DNA from: Tropicibacter alexandrii
GTDB taxonomy: Bacteria; Pseudomonadota; Alphaproteobacteria; Rhodobacterales; Rhodobacteraceae
Length of the DNA stretch: 64,000 nucleotides
Assembly: GCF_003667315.2 (NCBI RefSeq)
Contig: NZ_RCTZ02000023.1
Coordinates: 1-64,000, forward strand
Direction: 5' to 3'
Shown here: piece after piece, positions 34,354-44,279 of the stretch
How positions within the stretch are numbered: the first letter of the stretch is position 1
How the letters are laid out: every line of letters begins with the position of its first letter
The notes under the pieces: model-generated
Databases searched by the model: none
What the model saw: only the letters and a program-made list of their open reading frames with translations
Told to the model about the DNA's origin: nothing
Translations under genes and position numbers: made by a program

Positions 34354-36666
34354 ATGGTTCACGAGGCTACGAAAGCCGATGATGACCTGATCGCCGAGGG
34401 CGTCGACGAAGAGCCGATTGAGCCAAATCGGCGCTTGTTCGATGGCTGGCGGCTTCAGCTGATCGCGGGCATTGGCGCACTTTATGCGCTGTTTCACATG
34501 GCAGCACTCAACGGTGTCTCGATTTCGTCCTACACGGGCGTGACCATTCCGCTGCTTCCACAGTTTCCGATGGAGACGTGGAATTTCCGCATCTTCCACA
34601 TCGCGGGCGCCCTCGCCTTGGGCTTCCTGATGTACAACGCGATGGTGTTCTCGGACAAGGAAGAGACCGGCACCAAGGGACCTTGGGACAAGATCTCTTA
34701 TCTGCTGATGATCCCCGCCATCGCCTCGCTTGGAGTGGCCTTCTATTTCGCCTCCGTCATCGCGGGCGGCGATCTGCCCCAGATGGGTGGCCTGACGACA
34801 TGGCCCGCCTTTGCGGGCACGCCGATCTACAATCAGGAGGTCTGGTATTACGGCACGCCCCTGCTTATCGCCACGTTCGGCGGCATCGTCATGGGCTGGC
34901 TGGAACGCGCCCCGCGCAACAGGTTCCGCGCCTCCGACATCCTGCTGGCAATCTGCGGCTTCGCTGTCGCGGTCTACCTGATCGCGATCTACGGCACCGC
35001 CGCCCGCAATTCCGTCGGCACGCAATTCGTGCCGATCGGTGTCGCCTTTGCCGCCACGGCAGGGTCGGCGCTGATCCTCGAATTGACCCGTCGCGTCGCG
35101 GGCCTCGCCCTCGTGATCATCACGGGCGTCTTCCTCGTCTATACCTTCACCGCGCACTTGCTGCCCGGCATTCTGGCGGTTCAGAAGGCCTATGACTGGC
35201 AGCGGTTCTTCGGCTTCGTCTACACGGATGCGGGTATCCTTGGACCGACCACGGCGGTGTCGTCGACCTATATCATCCTGTTCATCATATTCGCGGCCTT
35301 CCTTCAGGCCTCCAAAGTGGGTGACTATTTCATCAACTTCGCCTTCGCGGCGGCAGGCCGTGCGCGGGGTGGCCCGGCGAAAGTGGCGATCTTCGCCTCG
35401 GGCCTCATGGGCATGATCAACGGCACCTCGGCGGGTAACGTCGTGGCCACGGGCTCGCTTACGATCCCACTGATGAAAAAGGTCGGCTACAGGCCGCAGA
35501 CCGCAGGCGCGATCGAGGCCGCCGCCTCCACCGGTGGGCAAATCATGCCGCCGATCATGGGCGCGGGTGCCTTCATCATGGCCGAAATCACAGGCATCCC
35601 CTATCAGGAAATCGCCATCGCGGCGATCATCCCCGCGATCCTGTATTTTGTTTCCGTCTACTTCATGGTCGACCTCGAAGCTGCGAAGCTGGGCATGCGC
35701 GGCATGCGCGAGGAAGAGCTGCCAAAGCTCGGCAAACTGGCCCGTCAGGTCTATCTGTTTCTGCCGATTATCATCCTCATCGTCGCTCTCTTTGCAGGGT
35801 ATTCGGTCATTCGGGCCGGCACTCTGGCCACCATCGCGGCGGCCGTGATCAGCTGGATGCCGGTGCTCATGGTGCGGTTCTTCCCGGGTAGCCTGCCCGA
35901 GGCAGCCGTCTCTGGCATGGGTCCGCGTCAAATCTGGCGCGCGTTCGAACTGGCCGGTGTCATGTCGATCCAGATCATCGCGGTCTGTGCCTGTGCTGGT
36001 ATCATCGTGGGCGTGATCTCGTTGACGGGTGTGGGCGCCCGCTTCTCGGCGGTGCTGCTTGATCTCGCAGGTGTCAGCCAGCTTCTGGCGATGTTCTTCG
36101 CCATGTGCATCGCCATCCTGCTGGGCATGGGGATGCCAACGACCGCCGCCTACGCGGTTGCGGCTTCCGTGGTGGCTCCGGGTCTGGTGCAGCTGGGCAT
36201 CCCGCAACTGACCGCGCATTTCTTCGTGTTCTACTTTGCGGTCGTCTCGGCGATCACACCCCCTGTTGCCTTGGCCAGTTACGCAGCGGCAGGCATCTCG
36301 GGCTCGAACCCCATGTCCACCTCCGTGGCCAGCTTCAAGATCGGGATTGCGGCGTTCATCGTGCCTTTCATGTTCTTCTACAACTCGGCCTTGTTGATGG
36401 ACGGCACGTGGTACGAAGTGGCCCGCGCCGGTGCGACGGCAGTCTTCGGAGTGTTCTTGTTGTCGGGCGGTGTCCAAGGCTGGTTCATGGGCCAACGTTC
36501 GGCATGGTTCATCCGTCTGGCGCTGATCGTCGCTGCGTTGTTCATGATCGAAGGTGGCCTGATCACCGACGTGATCGGCATCGGCGCCGTGGTCTCGGCC
36601 TATCTGGTGCAAAAGCTGTTCCGCCCCGATCCAAATGCGCCCATCCCGGTGCGGGGAGCAGATTAA
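34354..36666 (+). CDS. TAXI-TRAP transporter fused 4TM-12TM permease (second system)
   Basis: A 770-aa fused TRAP permease, about 100 residues longer than the one at 25922, mainly at the N-terminal small-subunit part. Motifs include GMINGTSAGNVVATGSLTIP, EAAASTGGQIMPPIMGAGAF and LLGMGMPTTAAYAVA. ATG 34354 follows GGGAGG; an open frame from 34288 lacks this. The gap of 147 nt after the binding-protein gene may allow higher expression of the binding protein. A strong terminator follows. Confidence 0.92.
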   Translation: MVHEATKADDDLIAEGVDEEPIEPNRRLFDGWRLQLIAGIGALYALFHMAALNGVSISSYTGVTIPLLPQFPMETWNFRIFHIAGALALGFLMYNAMVFSDKEETGTKGPWDKISYLLMIPAIASLGVAFYFASVIAGGDLPQMGGLTTWPAFAGTPIYNQEVWYYGTPLLIATFGGIVMGWLERAPRNRFRASDILLAICGFAVAVYLIAIYGTAARNSVGTQFVPIGVAFAATAGSALILELTRRVAGLALVIITGVFLVYTFTAHLLPGILAVQKAYDWQRFFGFVYTDAGILGPTTAVSSTYIILFIIFAAFLQASKVGDYFINFAFAAAGRARGGPAKVAIFASGLMGMINGTSAGNVVATGSLTIPLMKKVGYRPQTAGAIEAAASTGGQIMPPIMGAGAFIMAEITGIPYQEIAIAAIIPAILYFVSVYFMVDLEAAKLGMRGMREEELPKLGKLARQVYLFLPIIILIVALFAGYSVIRAGTLATIAAAVISWMPVLMVRFFPGSLPEAAVSGMGPRQIWRAFELAGVMSIQIIAVCACAGIIVGVISLTGVGARFSAVLLDLAGVSQLLAMFFAMCIAILLGMGMPTTAAYAVAASVVAPGLVQLGIPQLTAHFFVFYFAVVSAITPPVALASYAAAGISGSNPMSTSVASFKIGIAAFIVPFMFFYNSALLMDGTWYEVARAGATAVFGVFLLSGGVQGWFMGQRSAWFIRLALIVAALFMIEGGLITDVIGIGAVVSAYLVQKLFRPDPNAPIPVRGAD

Positions 36667-36675
36667 ACCAACCCA

Positions 36676-36705
36676 AGGGCCGCCCATTCGAGGCGGCCCT
36701 TTTTT
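36676..36705 (+). terminator. Rho-independent terminator of the second TAXI-TRAP operon
   Basis: A perfect 9-bp stem AGGGCCGCC / GGCGGCCCT with a 7-nt loop, followed by TTTTT, 10 nt after the permease stop. Confidence 0.93.
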
Positions 36706-37078
36706 GTGCCCGGTCTATGCATTTTTCACGCGCATAAGGCCAATCGTGAGCGGTGTGCCGGTCACATCTTGGCGTCTGACGGCAGCGATGTCGCTTTGCA
36801 TGTGCCCTCCAGCGATGGCCTCCGGGGGTCTTGTCATCCATGCGTGCGGATCGATCGGCGTGTCGTGGAGTTCAGTCCTGACATCGGTCATGAACAGCAC
36901 CTGAAATCTGGCGCAGCCCCAAGCCATTGATACGAATAAATCTTTTCTCTTTGCGTATCCCGAGCCTTGCTCGAATTTTATGCATTTGATGCGCCGTGGC
37001 GCCCTGAGGCGTTAGAGGAAATTTAAGTGGAAGGACCCAGACTTCACAAGCTCACAGAATGTAACTGTCAGGCTTGAT
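36706..37078. other. Intergenic region upstream of the chemoreceptor gene
   Basis: About 370 nt with no supported gene. The second half (36930-37078) reads as clearly AT-richer than the sequence to the left, with runs such as ATAAATCTTTTC. It probably contains the chemoreceptor promoter, but no convincing -35/-10 pair was identified. Confidence 0.5.
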
Positions 37079-38782
37079 ATGCTCAGCTCCATCCCAATCA
37101 GAAAGAAGATTTTGTTGCCCGGACTGGCCGGGGCATTTCTGCTTATCTTGAGCCTGACGGTATTTTGGTCGGTTCGATATTCGGACAGTCTAGATGCGGC
37201 ACGAAAATCAGAATTGCATTTGTTGGAAAAGTTTATCGCAACGCCACTTTCCAACGCGCTGTGGAATTTCGACACAACACTTACCGAGTCCACGTTGGAC
37301 AGCCTGAACGAGTTCAGCGCCTATAATTTTGCTGTCGTATTCTCGGAAGGACAGGAGTTTTCCAGAGTGTCGCGCGACGGGAGCTGGCAGCCCGAATGGG
37401 ACGAATTGGTGGAATCCGTTCATTCCGATGAAACGATCAGAAATAGCAGTCTCGGCGTCTACGAAGCGCACGAAGTTTTCTTGACACAAGGTGACGAGGT
37501 GATTGGTTCGATTGTCATCGGCACTTCGAATGAGCACATCACTCAGGCAATCCAGAGCGCCAACCTCGTCGCGGCTGCAATTGGCGGAGTCGCGATGGTT
37601 CTCTTCTCGGCGCTGTTTCTGGCCATCACTTCAACAGTCGCCCGTCCAATTGGAACCGTTGTCGACAAGATTTCCCAACTTCAGGCGGGAAACTATCAAA
37701 TTGATTTGCCGGAGGCCAAGCGGAAGGACGAAATCGGGTCACTCGGACGTGCTTTGGAAAAATTCCGCGAAAGCTTGGTGACGACTGAAAAAATGCGGGC
37801 TGAAAATGAACGGCGCGCCGATGAGCAAACCAAGATGGTCGAGGCGCTGAGCACAGGCCTGTCAGCATTGTCCAAGAACGACCTGACCTTCACGCTGGAG
37901 GCCGAATTTCCGCCCAAATACGAACAATTGCGCCAAGACTTCAACGCTGCCGTCGAAACCTTGCAGGCCACTGTGACCGTTTGTATCGAGCGCTGCGGCG
38001 ATATTCTGGCCGAAGTCGAAGCCGTCATGAGCGCGGCAACCGACGTTGCAAAGCGCGCGGAAACGCAGGCAGCAACGGTCATTCAAATCAACAGCTTCGT
38101 GGCAACCGTTTCCAAGGCACTCAAGGAAACCGCGGGGCTGACCAAGTTGTCCCAAGTTTTGGTTCAGGACTCTGCCGACGAATGCCGAAAGGGCAACGGC
38201 GTTGCGACGCAGGCAATCGGCTCTATGGCGGTCATTGAAAGCTCGGCAAAAGAAATCGGATCGATCACTCAGATCATTGAAGATATCGCCTACCAGACGA
38301 ACCTGCTTGCCTTGAATGCCGGCGTCGAAGCGGCCAGGGCCGGTGAAGCTGGCCGTGGATTTGCCGTTGTCGCTCATGAGGTCCGTGGCCTCGCTCAACG
38401 ATCGAAAGACGCCGTGGGTGACATCCAGGGCATGGTGACTGCAAGCAGCGCAGCTGTGGATGAGGGGTCTCGCCTCGTGACCGGCGCCGGCGCTGCACTG
38501 GAAACAATGGTGGAGGCTTTCGATCAACTCACCAAGAACATCGAGTCGATCACCGAAATGTCACATGAGCAGGCCTCCAGCATTTCCGATGTATCAGGTT
38601 CTTTGAACGAACTAGACGACGCAAGCCAAAGAAGCGCCGCAACATTCGAAGAAATCAACGCTTCTATCGGATCTCTGACCAGTTCGACACGGTCGCTGCT
38701 GTCAAGCCTCCAAAAGCTGCGCGTGCATAACGGAATATCCGCTCAGCGGCCAAACGAAGACGTCGAATTTCGTGTCGCGTGA
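37079..38782 (+). CDS. Methyl-accepting chemotaxis protein
   Basis: A 567-aa transmembrane chemoreceptor. Membrane helices are at about residues 10-30 and 163-188, with a periplasmic sensor of about 130 residues between (contains [13 protein letters not shown]) that does not match a sensor family I recognise with confidence. A HAMP domain follows, then a signalling hairpin whose tip [20 protein letters not shown] is diagnostic. No C-terminal CheR-binding pentapeptide is visible. The gene directly precedes a periplasmic binding-protein gene, which may present the ligand. Codon choice reads as less GC-biased than the neighbouring operons. Confidence 0.9.
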   Translation: MLSSIPIRKKILLPGLAGAFLLILSLTVFWSVRYSDSLDAARKSELHLLEKFIATPLSNALWNFDTTLTESTLDSLNEFSAYNFAVVFSEGQEFSRVSRDGSWQPEWDELVESVHSDETIRNSSLGVYEAHEVFLTQGDEVIGSIVIGTSNEHITQAIQSANLVAAAIGGVAMVLFSALFLAITSTVARPIGTVVDKISQLQAGNYQIDLPEAKRKDEIGSLGRALEKFRESLVTTEKMRAENERRADEQTKMVEALSTGLSALSKNDLTFTLEAEFPPKYEQLRQDFNAAVETLQATVTVCIERCGDILAEVEAVMSAATDVAKRAETQAATVIQINSFVATVSKALKETAGLTKLSQVLVQDSADECRKGNGVATQAIGSMAVIESSAKEIGSITQIIEDIAYQTNLLALNAGVEAARAGEAGRGFAVVAHEVRGLAQRSKDAVGDIQGMVTASSAAVDEGSRLVTGAGAALETMVEAFDQLTKNIESITEMSHEQASSISDVSGSLNELDDASQRSAATFEEINASIGSLTSSTRSLLSSLQKLRVHNGISAQRPNEDVEFRVA

Positions 38783-38819
38783 GCAACCTCCCTCCATCCA
38801 CCTCTGAATAGGAAGAAAA

Positions 38820-39548
38820 ATGAAGGCCACCCTCTCGAAAATCGCTTGTGGAGCAGCACTCTCTCTTGGCTTGATGTCCGCCGCATCAGCCGAATCGATC
38901 GTTGCCTATACCGCAGTGCTTCCACCCTATACATTGGGTGCAGATCGTGAAAAGCCGGGCATATCGCATGAGTTGCTGGTCGAAATGGCCGACCGCGCCG
39001 GGATCGATATCCAGATTGAATACCTGCCTTGGGGACGGGCTCAGGAAACGGTGAAATCCACACCTGGTACGCTGCTCTTTACCGCCACTCGCAATGCGAC
39101 CCGAGAAGATCAGTATGGTTGGGTTGCGCTCATGATCCAAGTGGAAGAAGTCTTTGTCACTGTTGGACCGCGCATCGAAAACATGACGGAAGCCTCTGCC
39201 TTGGCAAACGTTTTGGTCCTTGCCAACACACCCAGATCGCGCCGACTGGCGGATGCAGGTCTCAGCAACGTAAGAGATGTTACGGACGTAGAGCAGGCTG
39301 CGAAAATGCTGAACGGTGGCAGGGTGGATGCTTGGTATACGCTCAACCAACGCGCAGCCGCAGCTTTTGTCGAAGCTGGTCTTGATCCGTCGCGATTGGT
39401 GTTTGGCGCTCCGGTCAAACAGTCGAAGAATTGGCTCGCTTCAAATCCGGAATTTGATCAAGAGGTGGCAGCCAAGCTGGCACAAGCGCTGGAAGCGATG
39501 CGGTCAGACGGTACATATGATGCGATCTTGAAACGCTATTTGGGCTGA
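38820..39548 (+). CDS. Periplasmic solute-binding protein (SBP_bac_3-like)
   Basis: A 242-aa exported protein with a signal peptide ending near ASAES. It belongs to the amino-acid-type periplasmic binding fold, with YTAVLPPYTLG at the start and YDAILKRYLG at the end. An AGGAAG site precedes ATG 38820. There is no ABC permease or ATPase nearby, and it lies 37 nt after the chemoreceptor, so it may serve as a ligand-sensing partner for chemotaxis rather than transport. The residues that bind amino-acid carboxylates in true transport proteins cannot be confirmed by eye. Confidence 0.82.
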   Translation: MKATLSKIACGAALSLGLMSAASAESIVAYTAVLPPYTLGADREKPGISHELLVEMADRAGIDIQIEYLPWGRAQETVKSTPGTLLFTATRNATREDQYGWVALMIQVEEVFVTVGPRIENMTEASALANVLVLANTPRSRRLADAGLSNVRDVTDVEQAAKMLNGGRVDAWYTLNQRAAAAFVEAGLDPSRLVFGAPVKQSKNWLASNPEFDQEVAAKLAQALEAMRSDGTYDAILKRYLG

Positions 39549-39792
39549 CCTACCCTTGACCTGCCCCCTTCCGGTCCCGCATTCAGTACGTGAGTCTGCA
39601 GGTTGGATTTTGGTGTTCTGGTCGCCTGTCTGGCGCAAGCGCGCCGGACGCGGAGCCCTCATATGGCTCAAGCGCCCGGAGTTCTTGTCGTCGTATCTGG
39701 TGGGCGAAGGACGAGTTCGGTCGTACCGTGTCGTAGGGTCTGGACTGTCTGTGAACCGCCCAGGGTTTACTGGAGAGTTTCTGGTTCAATGA

Positions 39793-40313
39793 TTAGACTG
39801 CCTTTTCGGCAGCGTTCAAGCGTGCGTAGAATGCCTCCTCTGCCTCGTGCGGCGTGATGTATCCGATGGCGTTGTGCAGGCGGGTGTTGTTGGACCAGTC
39901 GCCCCATTTCAGGGTTTCCCATTCGACCTGACCAACGGACTTCCAGGGGCAGAGGAACTTGATGTCCTCGATCTTGAACAGGCCGATGATGCTTTCTGCC
40001 AGGGCGTTGTCGTAGGAATCGCCGACGGGCGCCGAGGAACGCCATCGGTACCTGAGACGATGGCGGCGACCGCGGGGACGATGCCTGCCTCGGCAAGCCG
40101 CTCGGTGTATCGGATCGACAGGTATTGGCTGCCGCGCTCGCTGTGGTTGATCAGCATGCCAGTCTCCGAGGGCGCCCGCTGCCAGATGGCCTGGTTCAGG
40201 GCATCGAGGACGAATCCAGTCGTCATCGAATTCGAAACACGTCCCCCCACGATCTTGCGAGCAAAGATATCGGTGACGAAAGCCACGTAGACCATCCTCT
40301 GCCAGCCTAACAC
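39793..40313 (-). pseudogene. IS3-family transposase OrfB (rve domain), frameshifted
   Basis: Two overlapping frames together give the DDE integrase core. The first carries VTDIFARKIVGGRVSNSM and HSERGSQYLSIRYTERL. After a frameshift near 40030 the second carries GDSYDNALAESIIGLFK and HNAIGYITPHEAEEAFYA. The N-terminal part further upstream (to about 40560) is broken by several stops. It is a degraded remnant. Confidence 0.85.
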
Positions 40314-40579
40314 TTAGGTGAAATCGTCGCCCACTGGGCTTGAACCAATAGCGCCTGCGTGGACGACCCCACAGCTTCTCAGGCATCTGTGCCACGAACG
40401 CTCGGTTTACCTTGGCATCCGGGCACGGCTAAGCAGCATCGGGCTTGGTGGTGACTGACGTCTTTTCGCGCACAACGCATTGTATTTGCAGGACCCGCAT
40501 CAGCCATTCAACCATGCAGCGGGCGATGGCTGCCATTGGAGCGCCATTGATCGGGTGGATGGCGGAAAATGTTCTCACC

Positions 40580-40862
40580 CGTCATTAGGATATCGTTGGC
40601 CTGACACAGTTCACGGACCTCGCGCTCCAACTCCTAAGTCCGGTCCTTCTCCGCGCTCGTTGGACCGACGCTCTGACCTGCATCACGTTCGGCCTGCTGG
40701 CACCAGACCCGCAGACTGTCGGGCGAGCAGCCAAGCTTTGGCGCAATTGCATGGTATGCCGCACTGTCGCTGGTGCAATCAGCGCGGTTGTTTCGAAACA
40801 GCCAAACAGAGCGTATGCGAAGCTCCCCCCGGATAGGCGGGGGTGAATCGTATCGTCGTCAT
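40580..40862 (-). pseudogene. IS3-family OrfA remnant
   Basis: It starts with MTTIRFTPAYPG after an AAAGGA site, then shifts frame in a run of six G and continues as a typical OrfA helix-turn-helix (AIAPKLGCSPDSLRVWCQQA). An in-frame TAG interrupts it before the leucine-zipper part ELEREVRELCQANDIL. It is non-functional. Confidence 0.8.
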
Positions 40863-40977
40863 AGGGCTCATCCTTTAAGTGTTTTACTCTCCGGGAAACC
40901 CGGGGCGGTTCAGGTTCGCACCGCGTCCGACATCGACCCTAAACAAAGAAACGGAGCAGTTGCCCTTCGCACGCGCC

Positions 40978-41880
40978 TCATGCCCCAAGCGCGGCCAGAG
41001 AACTGGACATTTCCTGCACAACTTTGCCGGTTGCCTCTCCTAGGTTGTTGCCGCGACAGATCGAGATGCTAAGCGTTTCGGTCAGCCTACGGTTGGCCAG
41101 TGGCCTGAAGCATAACCGCCCGGCTTCGACATCGTCACAAATATCGGGCCAGGTCAGAAAGCCTACGCCCGAGCCTTGTCGTAGGAACGTCAATAGCGCG
41201 GTGATGGAATTCGAACTGATCCTGACCTGAGGGTTGACCCGCTCGCTGAGGATTTCCGCCAGAAGGCGCGTGTGCATCGACAGGGCTGAGGATGGCAGGC
41301 ACAGCGGATATTGCAGGGCCTGATCCAGCGGCAGCGGCCCGTCACCTGACAGTGGAAGGCTTGGGGCAAAGACCGCGCCCAAGTGGTATTCTTTCGTTTC
41401 GACGACGATCAGCCGCGACAGCCGCGGCATGTTGAAGGCGACGATCATGTCCAGCTCAAGCGCTTCGGCCCGGCTGATGATGTCGCCCGTCGTGCCGACC
41501 GCCAGTTCCAGTTCGACCTCTCCGAAAATCGCCTGCAAGCGTTCGGTCAGCTTTGGCACCAGCGTGCCGACCAACCCTTCCATGATGCCGATCCGCAGGC
41601 GCAGATCGGTTGCGTTCTTGGCTTGGTGCAAACGCTTGGACAAGGCCGCATCCGCTGCCATCCAACGCATCGCCTCATCACGAAGCGCTTCACCCTCGGC
41701 CGTCAAGGCGACACCGCCCGCGCTGCGCACCAGCAGTTGCGTGCCATAGCTGCGTTCCAGCATTTGCAACTGACGAGAGAGCGCCGGGGCCGAAATATTG
41801 AGGCGTTCCGCAGCAGCCCGGATCGAATCCGACTGCGACACGACGAGGAATGATCTGATTTCACGAGAAAATGCGGACAT
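40978..41880 (-). CDS. LysR-family transcriptional regulator
   Basis: A 300-aa LysR protein. The N-terminal winged helix reads SIRAAAERLNISAPALSRQL and the effector domain includes GIMEGLVGTLVPKL and GSGVGFLTWPDI. The start ATG at 41880 gives the standard family N-terminus; longer frames overlap the deaminase gene. It diverges from the six-gene catabolic and transport operon with a 105-nt intergenic region, the classic arrangement for a LysR activator and its target. Confidence 0.9.
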   Translation of the reverse strand: MSAFSREIRSFLVVSQSDSIRAAAERLNISAPALSRQLQMLERSYGTQLLVRSAGGVALTAEGEALRDEAMRWMAADAALSKRLHQAKNATDLRLRIGIMEGLVGTLVPKLTERLQAIFGEVELELAVGTTGDIISRAEALELDMIVAFNMPRLSRLIVVETKEYHLGAVFAPSLPLSGDGPLPLDQALQYPLCLPSSALSMHTRLLAEILSERVNPQVRISSNSITALLTFLRQGSGVGFLTWPDICDDVEAGRLCFRPLANRRLTETLSISICRGNNLGEATGKVVQEMSSSLAALGA

Positions 41881-41985
41881 AGCCGGAGTGTAAATTTTTA
41901 TGCAACACCATGTGAAGTTCTTTCTTCTTTTTGAAACACCCAAGCACTGTCTACCCTTGCTGCAACGCAGAACAGGAATCAGACC

Positions 41986-42456
41986 GTGCCCGACGACATC
42001 GCCCTTCTCAAAGAGTCCATCCGCATCGGAGAGGCCGCCCGCGCAGCCGGAAACCATCCCTTTGGCGCGGTTCTGGCAGATGCCCATGGCAATGTCCTGA
42101 TGACCATGGGCAACGCCTACACCACAGACAAAGGCCCCGGCCACGCCGAGACCAACCTCGCGCGCAAGGCCGCCGTGACCTATGACGAGGCATTCCTGAA
42201 CACCTGCACGCTCTATTCCGCCTTCGAACCCTGTTCGATGTGCGCGGGCACGATCTACTGGGCCGGGATCGGCCGCGTCGTCTTTGGCGTGACCGAAGCC
42301 CGTCTGCTCCAACTAACCGGCGACAATCCCGAAAACCTGACCATGGCGCTGTCGTGCCGCGAAGTGCTGGCCGCAGGCCAACGCGAGGTTGTGGTCGAAG
42401 GCCCGTTTCCCGATCTGGAAGAAGAAATCATCCGCTCTCATGACGGGTTCTGGTGA
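41986..42456 (+). CDS. Nucleoside/guanine deaminase-like zinc enzyme
   Basis: A 156-aa member of the cytidine/guanine deaminase superfamily. Zinc and catalytic residues are in HAE (53-55) and PCSMC (82-86), and NHPFGAVLAD is the substrate-side motif. The start is GTG at 41986 with an AGGAA site upstream; no ATG fits the family N-terminus. It opens the operon that also encodes an NMT1-type importer, an amidohydrolase and a non-heme iron oxygenase. The substrate is probably an exocyclic amine of a purine or similar ring, but this is inferred from family and context. Confidence 0.88.
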   Translation: MPDDIALLKESIRIGEAARAAGNHPFGAVLADAHGNVLMTMGNAYTTDKGPGHAETNLARKAAVTYDEAFLNTCTLYSAFEPCSMCAGTIYWAGIGRVVFGVTEARLLQLTGDNPENLTMALSCREVLAAGQREVVVEGPFPDLEEEIIRSHDGFW

Positions 42457-42496
42457 TCGTTCTCACCCGCCCGTTTTCCCACCGAAAGGACACCCG

Positions 42497-43492
42497 ATGA
42501 CCTCAAGCCCCCTGTCTTTCCTCGCCTCTACAGCCCTGCTTGCCGCGACTGCCCTGCCAGCATACGCGCAGGACAAGGTCACCTACCAGCTGGACTGGCT
42601 GCCCGGCGGTGACAAGGCGCCGATCTACGTCTGCATCCAAGAAGGGTTCTGCGCCGATGCGGGCCTTGAGGTTTCGATCGAGCCGGGGCGCGGATCGTCC
42701 GAGGCAATCACCAAGATCGCCACGGGCACCTCGGATATCGGCAGCGCCGGGATCGGCGCCCTGATGGCGGCGGTGGCCACCGAGGACGTGCCGGTCACGG
42801 CGGTCATGTCGATCTTCAACATGGGGCCGCACGCATTCTACACCACGACCGAAAGCGGCATTGCCTCGCTGGCCGATGTGAAGGGCAAATCCATCGCCAC
42901 GTCGCCCTTCACCTCGTCGAATGTCTTCCTGCCGCTGGTGCTGGCCGACAACGGGCTGAGCGAGGCGGACATCACCCTGACGAAATCCGATCCCGGTGCC
43001 TTGGGTCCTTTGCTGATGACCGGGCAAAGCGATGCGATCATCGCATGGCTGACCGATGTGTCGCGCTACCAGGGGCAGGCCGCCGAGGCCGGCAAAGAGC
43101 TGGTGATCCTTCCTTGGGCCGATGCCGGGCTTGAGCTGTATTCCGCCGCGCTTGTGGCCAACGACACCTTCCTTGCCGAACGTCCGGACGTGGCCAAACG
43201 CTTTGTCATGGCGTTCAAGCAATCGCTGGAGTTTGCCATGGAAAATCCCGATGCCGCCGCAGCGGCGGTGGCCGCACAGGTGCCGGAATTGTCGGCAGAA
43301 GACGTCAAGGGCAGCTGGCTGGATGCCTCCAAGCTGGCCTTCAACGACGTGACCGAACAGTTCGGCCTCGGCACCTTTGATACCGACCGGCTTGCGGCGA
43401 CCTGGGAACGGGTCTCGGCGGCGCAGGGGCTGGATCCGGCCGCGCTCGCGCCGGAAAGCGTCGTCGACCGTTCGTTCCTGCCGTCGGAATGA
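42497..43492 (+). CDS. ABC transporter substrate-binding protein, NMT1/THI5-like
   Basis: A 331-aa periplasmic protein with a signal peptide ending near AYAQ. The mature start [20 protein letters not shown] and [19 protein letters not shown] are typical of the NMT1/SsuA/ThiY superfamily, which binds pyrimidines, sulfonates or nitrate-like ligands. ATG 42497 follows GAAAGGA; a longer frame from 42389 overlaps the deaminase. The ATPase and permease genes follow immediately. Confidence 0.9.
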   Translation: MTSSPLSFLASTALLAATALPAYAQDKVTYQLDWLPGGDKAPIYVCIQEGFCADAGLEVSIEPGRGSSEAITKIATGTSDIGSAGIGALMAAVATEDVPVTAVMSIFNMGPHAFYTTTESGIASLADVKGKSIATSPFTSSNVFLPLVLADNGLSEADITLTKSDPGALGPLLMTGQSDAIIAWLTDVSRYQGQAAEAGKELVILPWADAGLELYSAALVANDTFLAERPDVAKRFVMAFKQSLEFAMENPDAAAAAVAAQVPELSAEDVKGSWLDASKLAFNDVTEQFGLGTFDTDRLAATWERVSAAQGLDPAALAPESVVDRSFLPSE

Positions 43493-43496
43493 TCTG

Positions 43497-44279
43497 ATGG
43501 CTCTGGTGCCCGAAGCCATTCGGTTCAAAGCTGTGGGTCAGACCTTCGCCACCGAGAGCGGTCCGCTGACCGCTCTCAGCGGGGTCGATCTGTCGATTGC
43601 GCAGCATGAATTCGTCGCCGTCCTTGGCCCGTCCGGCTGTGGCAAGTCGACCCTGCTTCGGCTGACCGCCGGTCTGATGACCCCCACCAAAGGCCACGTT
43701 TCGGTCTTTGGTCATGCGGTCGATACGCCGCGTGACGACGTGGGCATCGTCTTTCAGCAGGCGACCCTGCTGCCTTGGGCCAATGTGCTGGACAATGTGA
43801 CCTTCCCGGCCAAGCACAAGCGTGGCCGGGTCGATGACATGGACCGCGCGCGCGCCGCCGAGGTCATCGAGGCGGTCGGCCTCAAAGGGTTCGAGACCCG
43901 GTTGCCCGCCGAGCTGTCGGGCGGCATGCAGCAACGTGTCGGGATCGCGCGAGCCCTGTTCCTGAACCCCGATATCCTGCTGATGGACGAGCCGTTCTCG
44001 GCGCTCGACGCGCTGACCCGCGATGCGATGGGGTTCGAGTTGCTCAAGCTGTGGCAATCCAGCCCCAAGACCGTGATGTTCATCACCCATTCCATTCCCG
44101 AAGCCGTGCTGCTGGCCGACCGCATCGTGGTCATGAGCGCGCGGCCCGGGCGCATCATCGCCGATCTGCGGGTTCCGCTGGGCCGTCCCCGCGACGAACG
44201 CGCCCTGCGCGCACCCGAGGTGCAGGATTTCGCAGCCCATCTGCGCGAGTTGCTGATCGCTAAGGAGGCTATGATTTGA
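43497..44279 (+). CDS. ABC transporter ATP-binding protein (NMT1-type system)
   Basis: A 260-aa ATPase of the nitrate/sulfonate/taurine class. Walker A is GPSGCGKST, the signature is LSGGMQQR and Walker B is [14 protein letters not shown] 43497 begins 4 nt after the binding-protein stop; the frame is open further upstream but overlaps that gene. The stop overlaps the TTG start of the permease. Confidence 0.92.
   Translation: MALVPEAIRFKAVGQTFATESGPLTALSGVDLSIAQHEFVAVLGPSGCGKSTLLRLTAGLMTPTKGHVSVFGHAVDTPRDDVGIVFQQATLLPWANVLDNVTFPAKHKRGRVDDMDRARAAEVIEAVGLKGFETRLPAELSGGMQQRVGIARALFLNPDILLMDEPFSALDALTRDAMGFELLKLWQSSPKTVMFITHSIPEAVLLADRIVVMSARPGRIIADLRVPLGRPRDERALRAPEVQDFAAHLRELLIAKEAMI

Larger units (their letters stand above)
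39752..40912. mobile_element. Decayed IS3-family insertion sequence with terminal inverted repeats
   Basis: A 1161-nt element with imperfect inverted ends: TGAACCGCCCAGGGTTTACT at 39752 and, in reverse complement from 40912, TGAACCGCCCCGGGTTTCCC. Further matches follow (GGAGAGT). Inside are leftward orfA and orfB remnants. Bases next to the ends (CTG and GGT) show no target duplication. Frameshifts and stop codons in both orfs mean it is not active. Confidence 0.85.

Noticed and set aside
33130-36687. A 1185-codon open frame on the minus strand opposite the second TAXI-TRAP genes.
   Set aside because: It is a high-GC shadow: the translation is rich in Arg, His, Asp and Gly without domains, while the plus strand carries clear TRAP proteins with signal peptide, motifs and ribosome sites.
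37862-38527. Open frames antisense to the chemoreceptor.
   Set aside because: Their translations have no family features and the plus-strand frame contains the diagnostic chemoreceptor tip.
39549-39751. A possible end of another insertion sequence starting near TTGACCTGCCCCC.
   Set aside because: Only one short motif resembles IS ends; no partner repeat or transposase fragment could be recognised.
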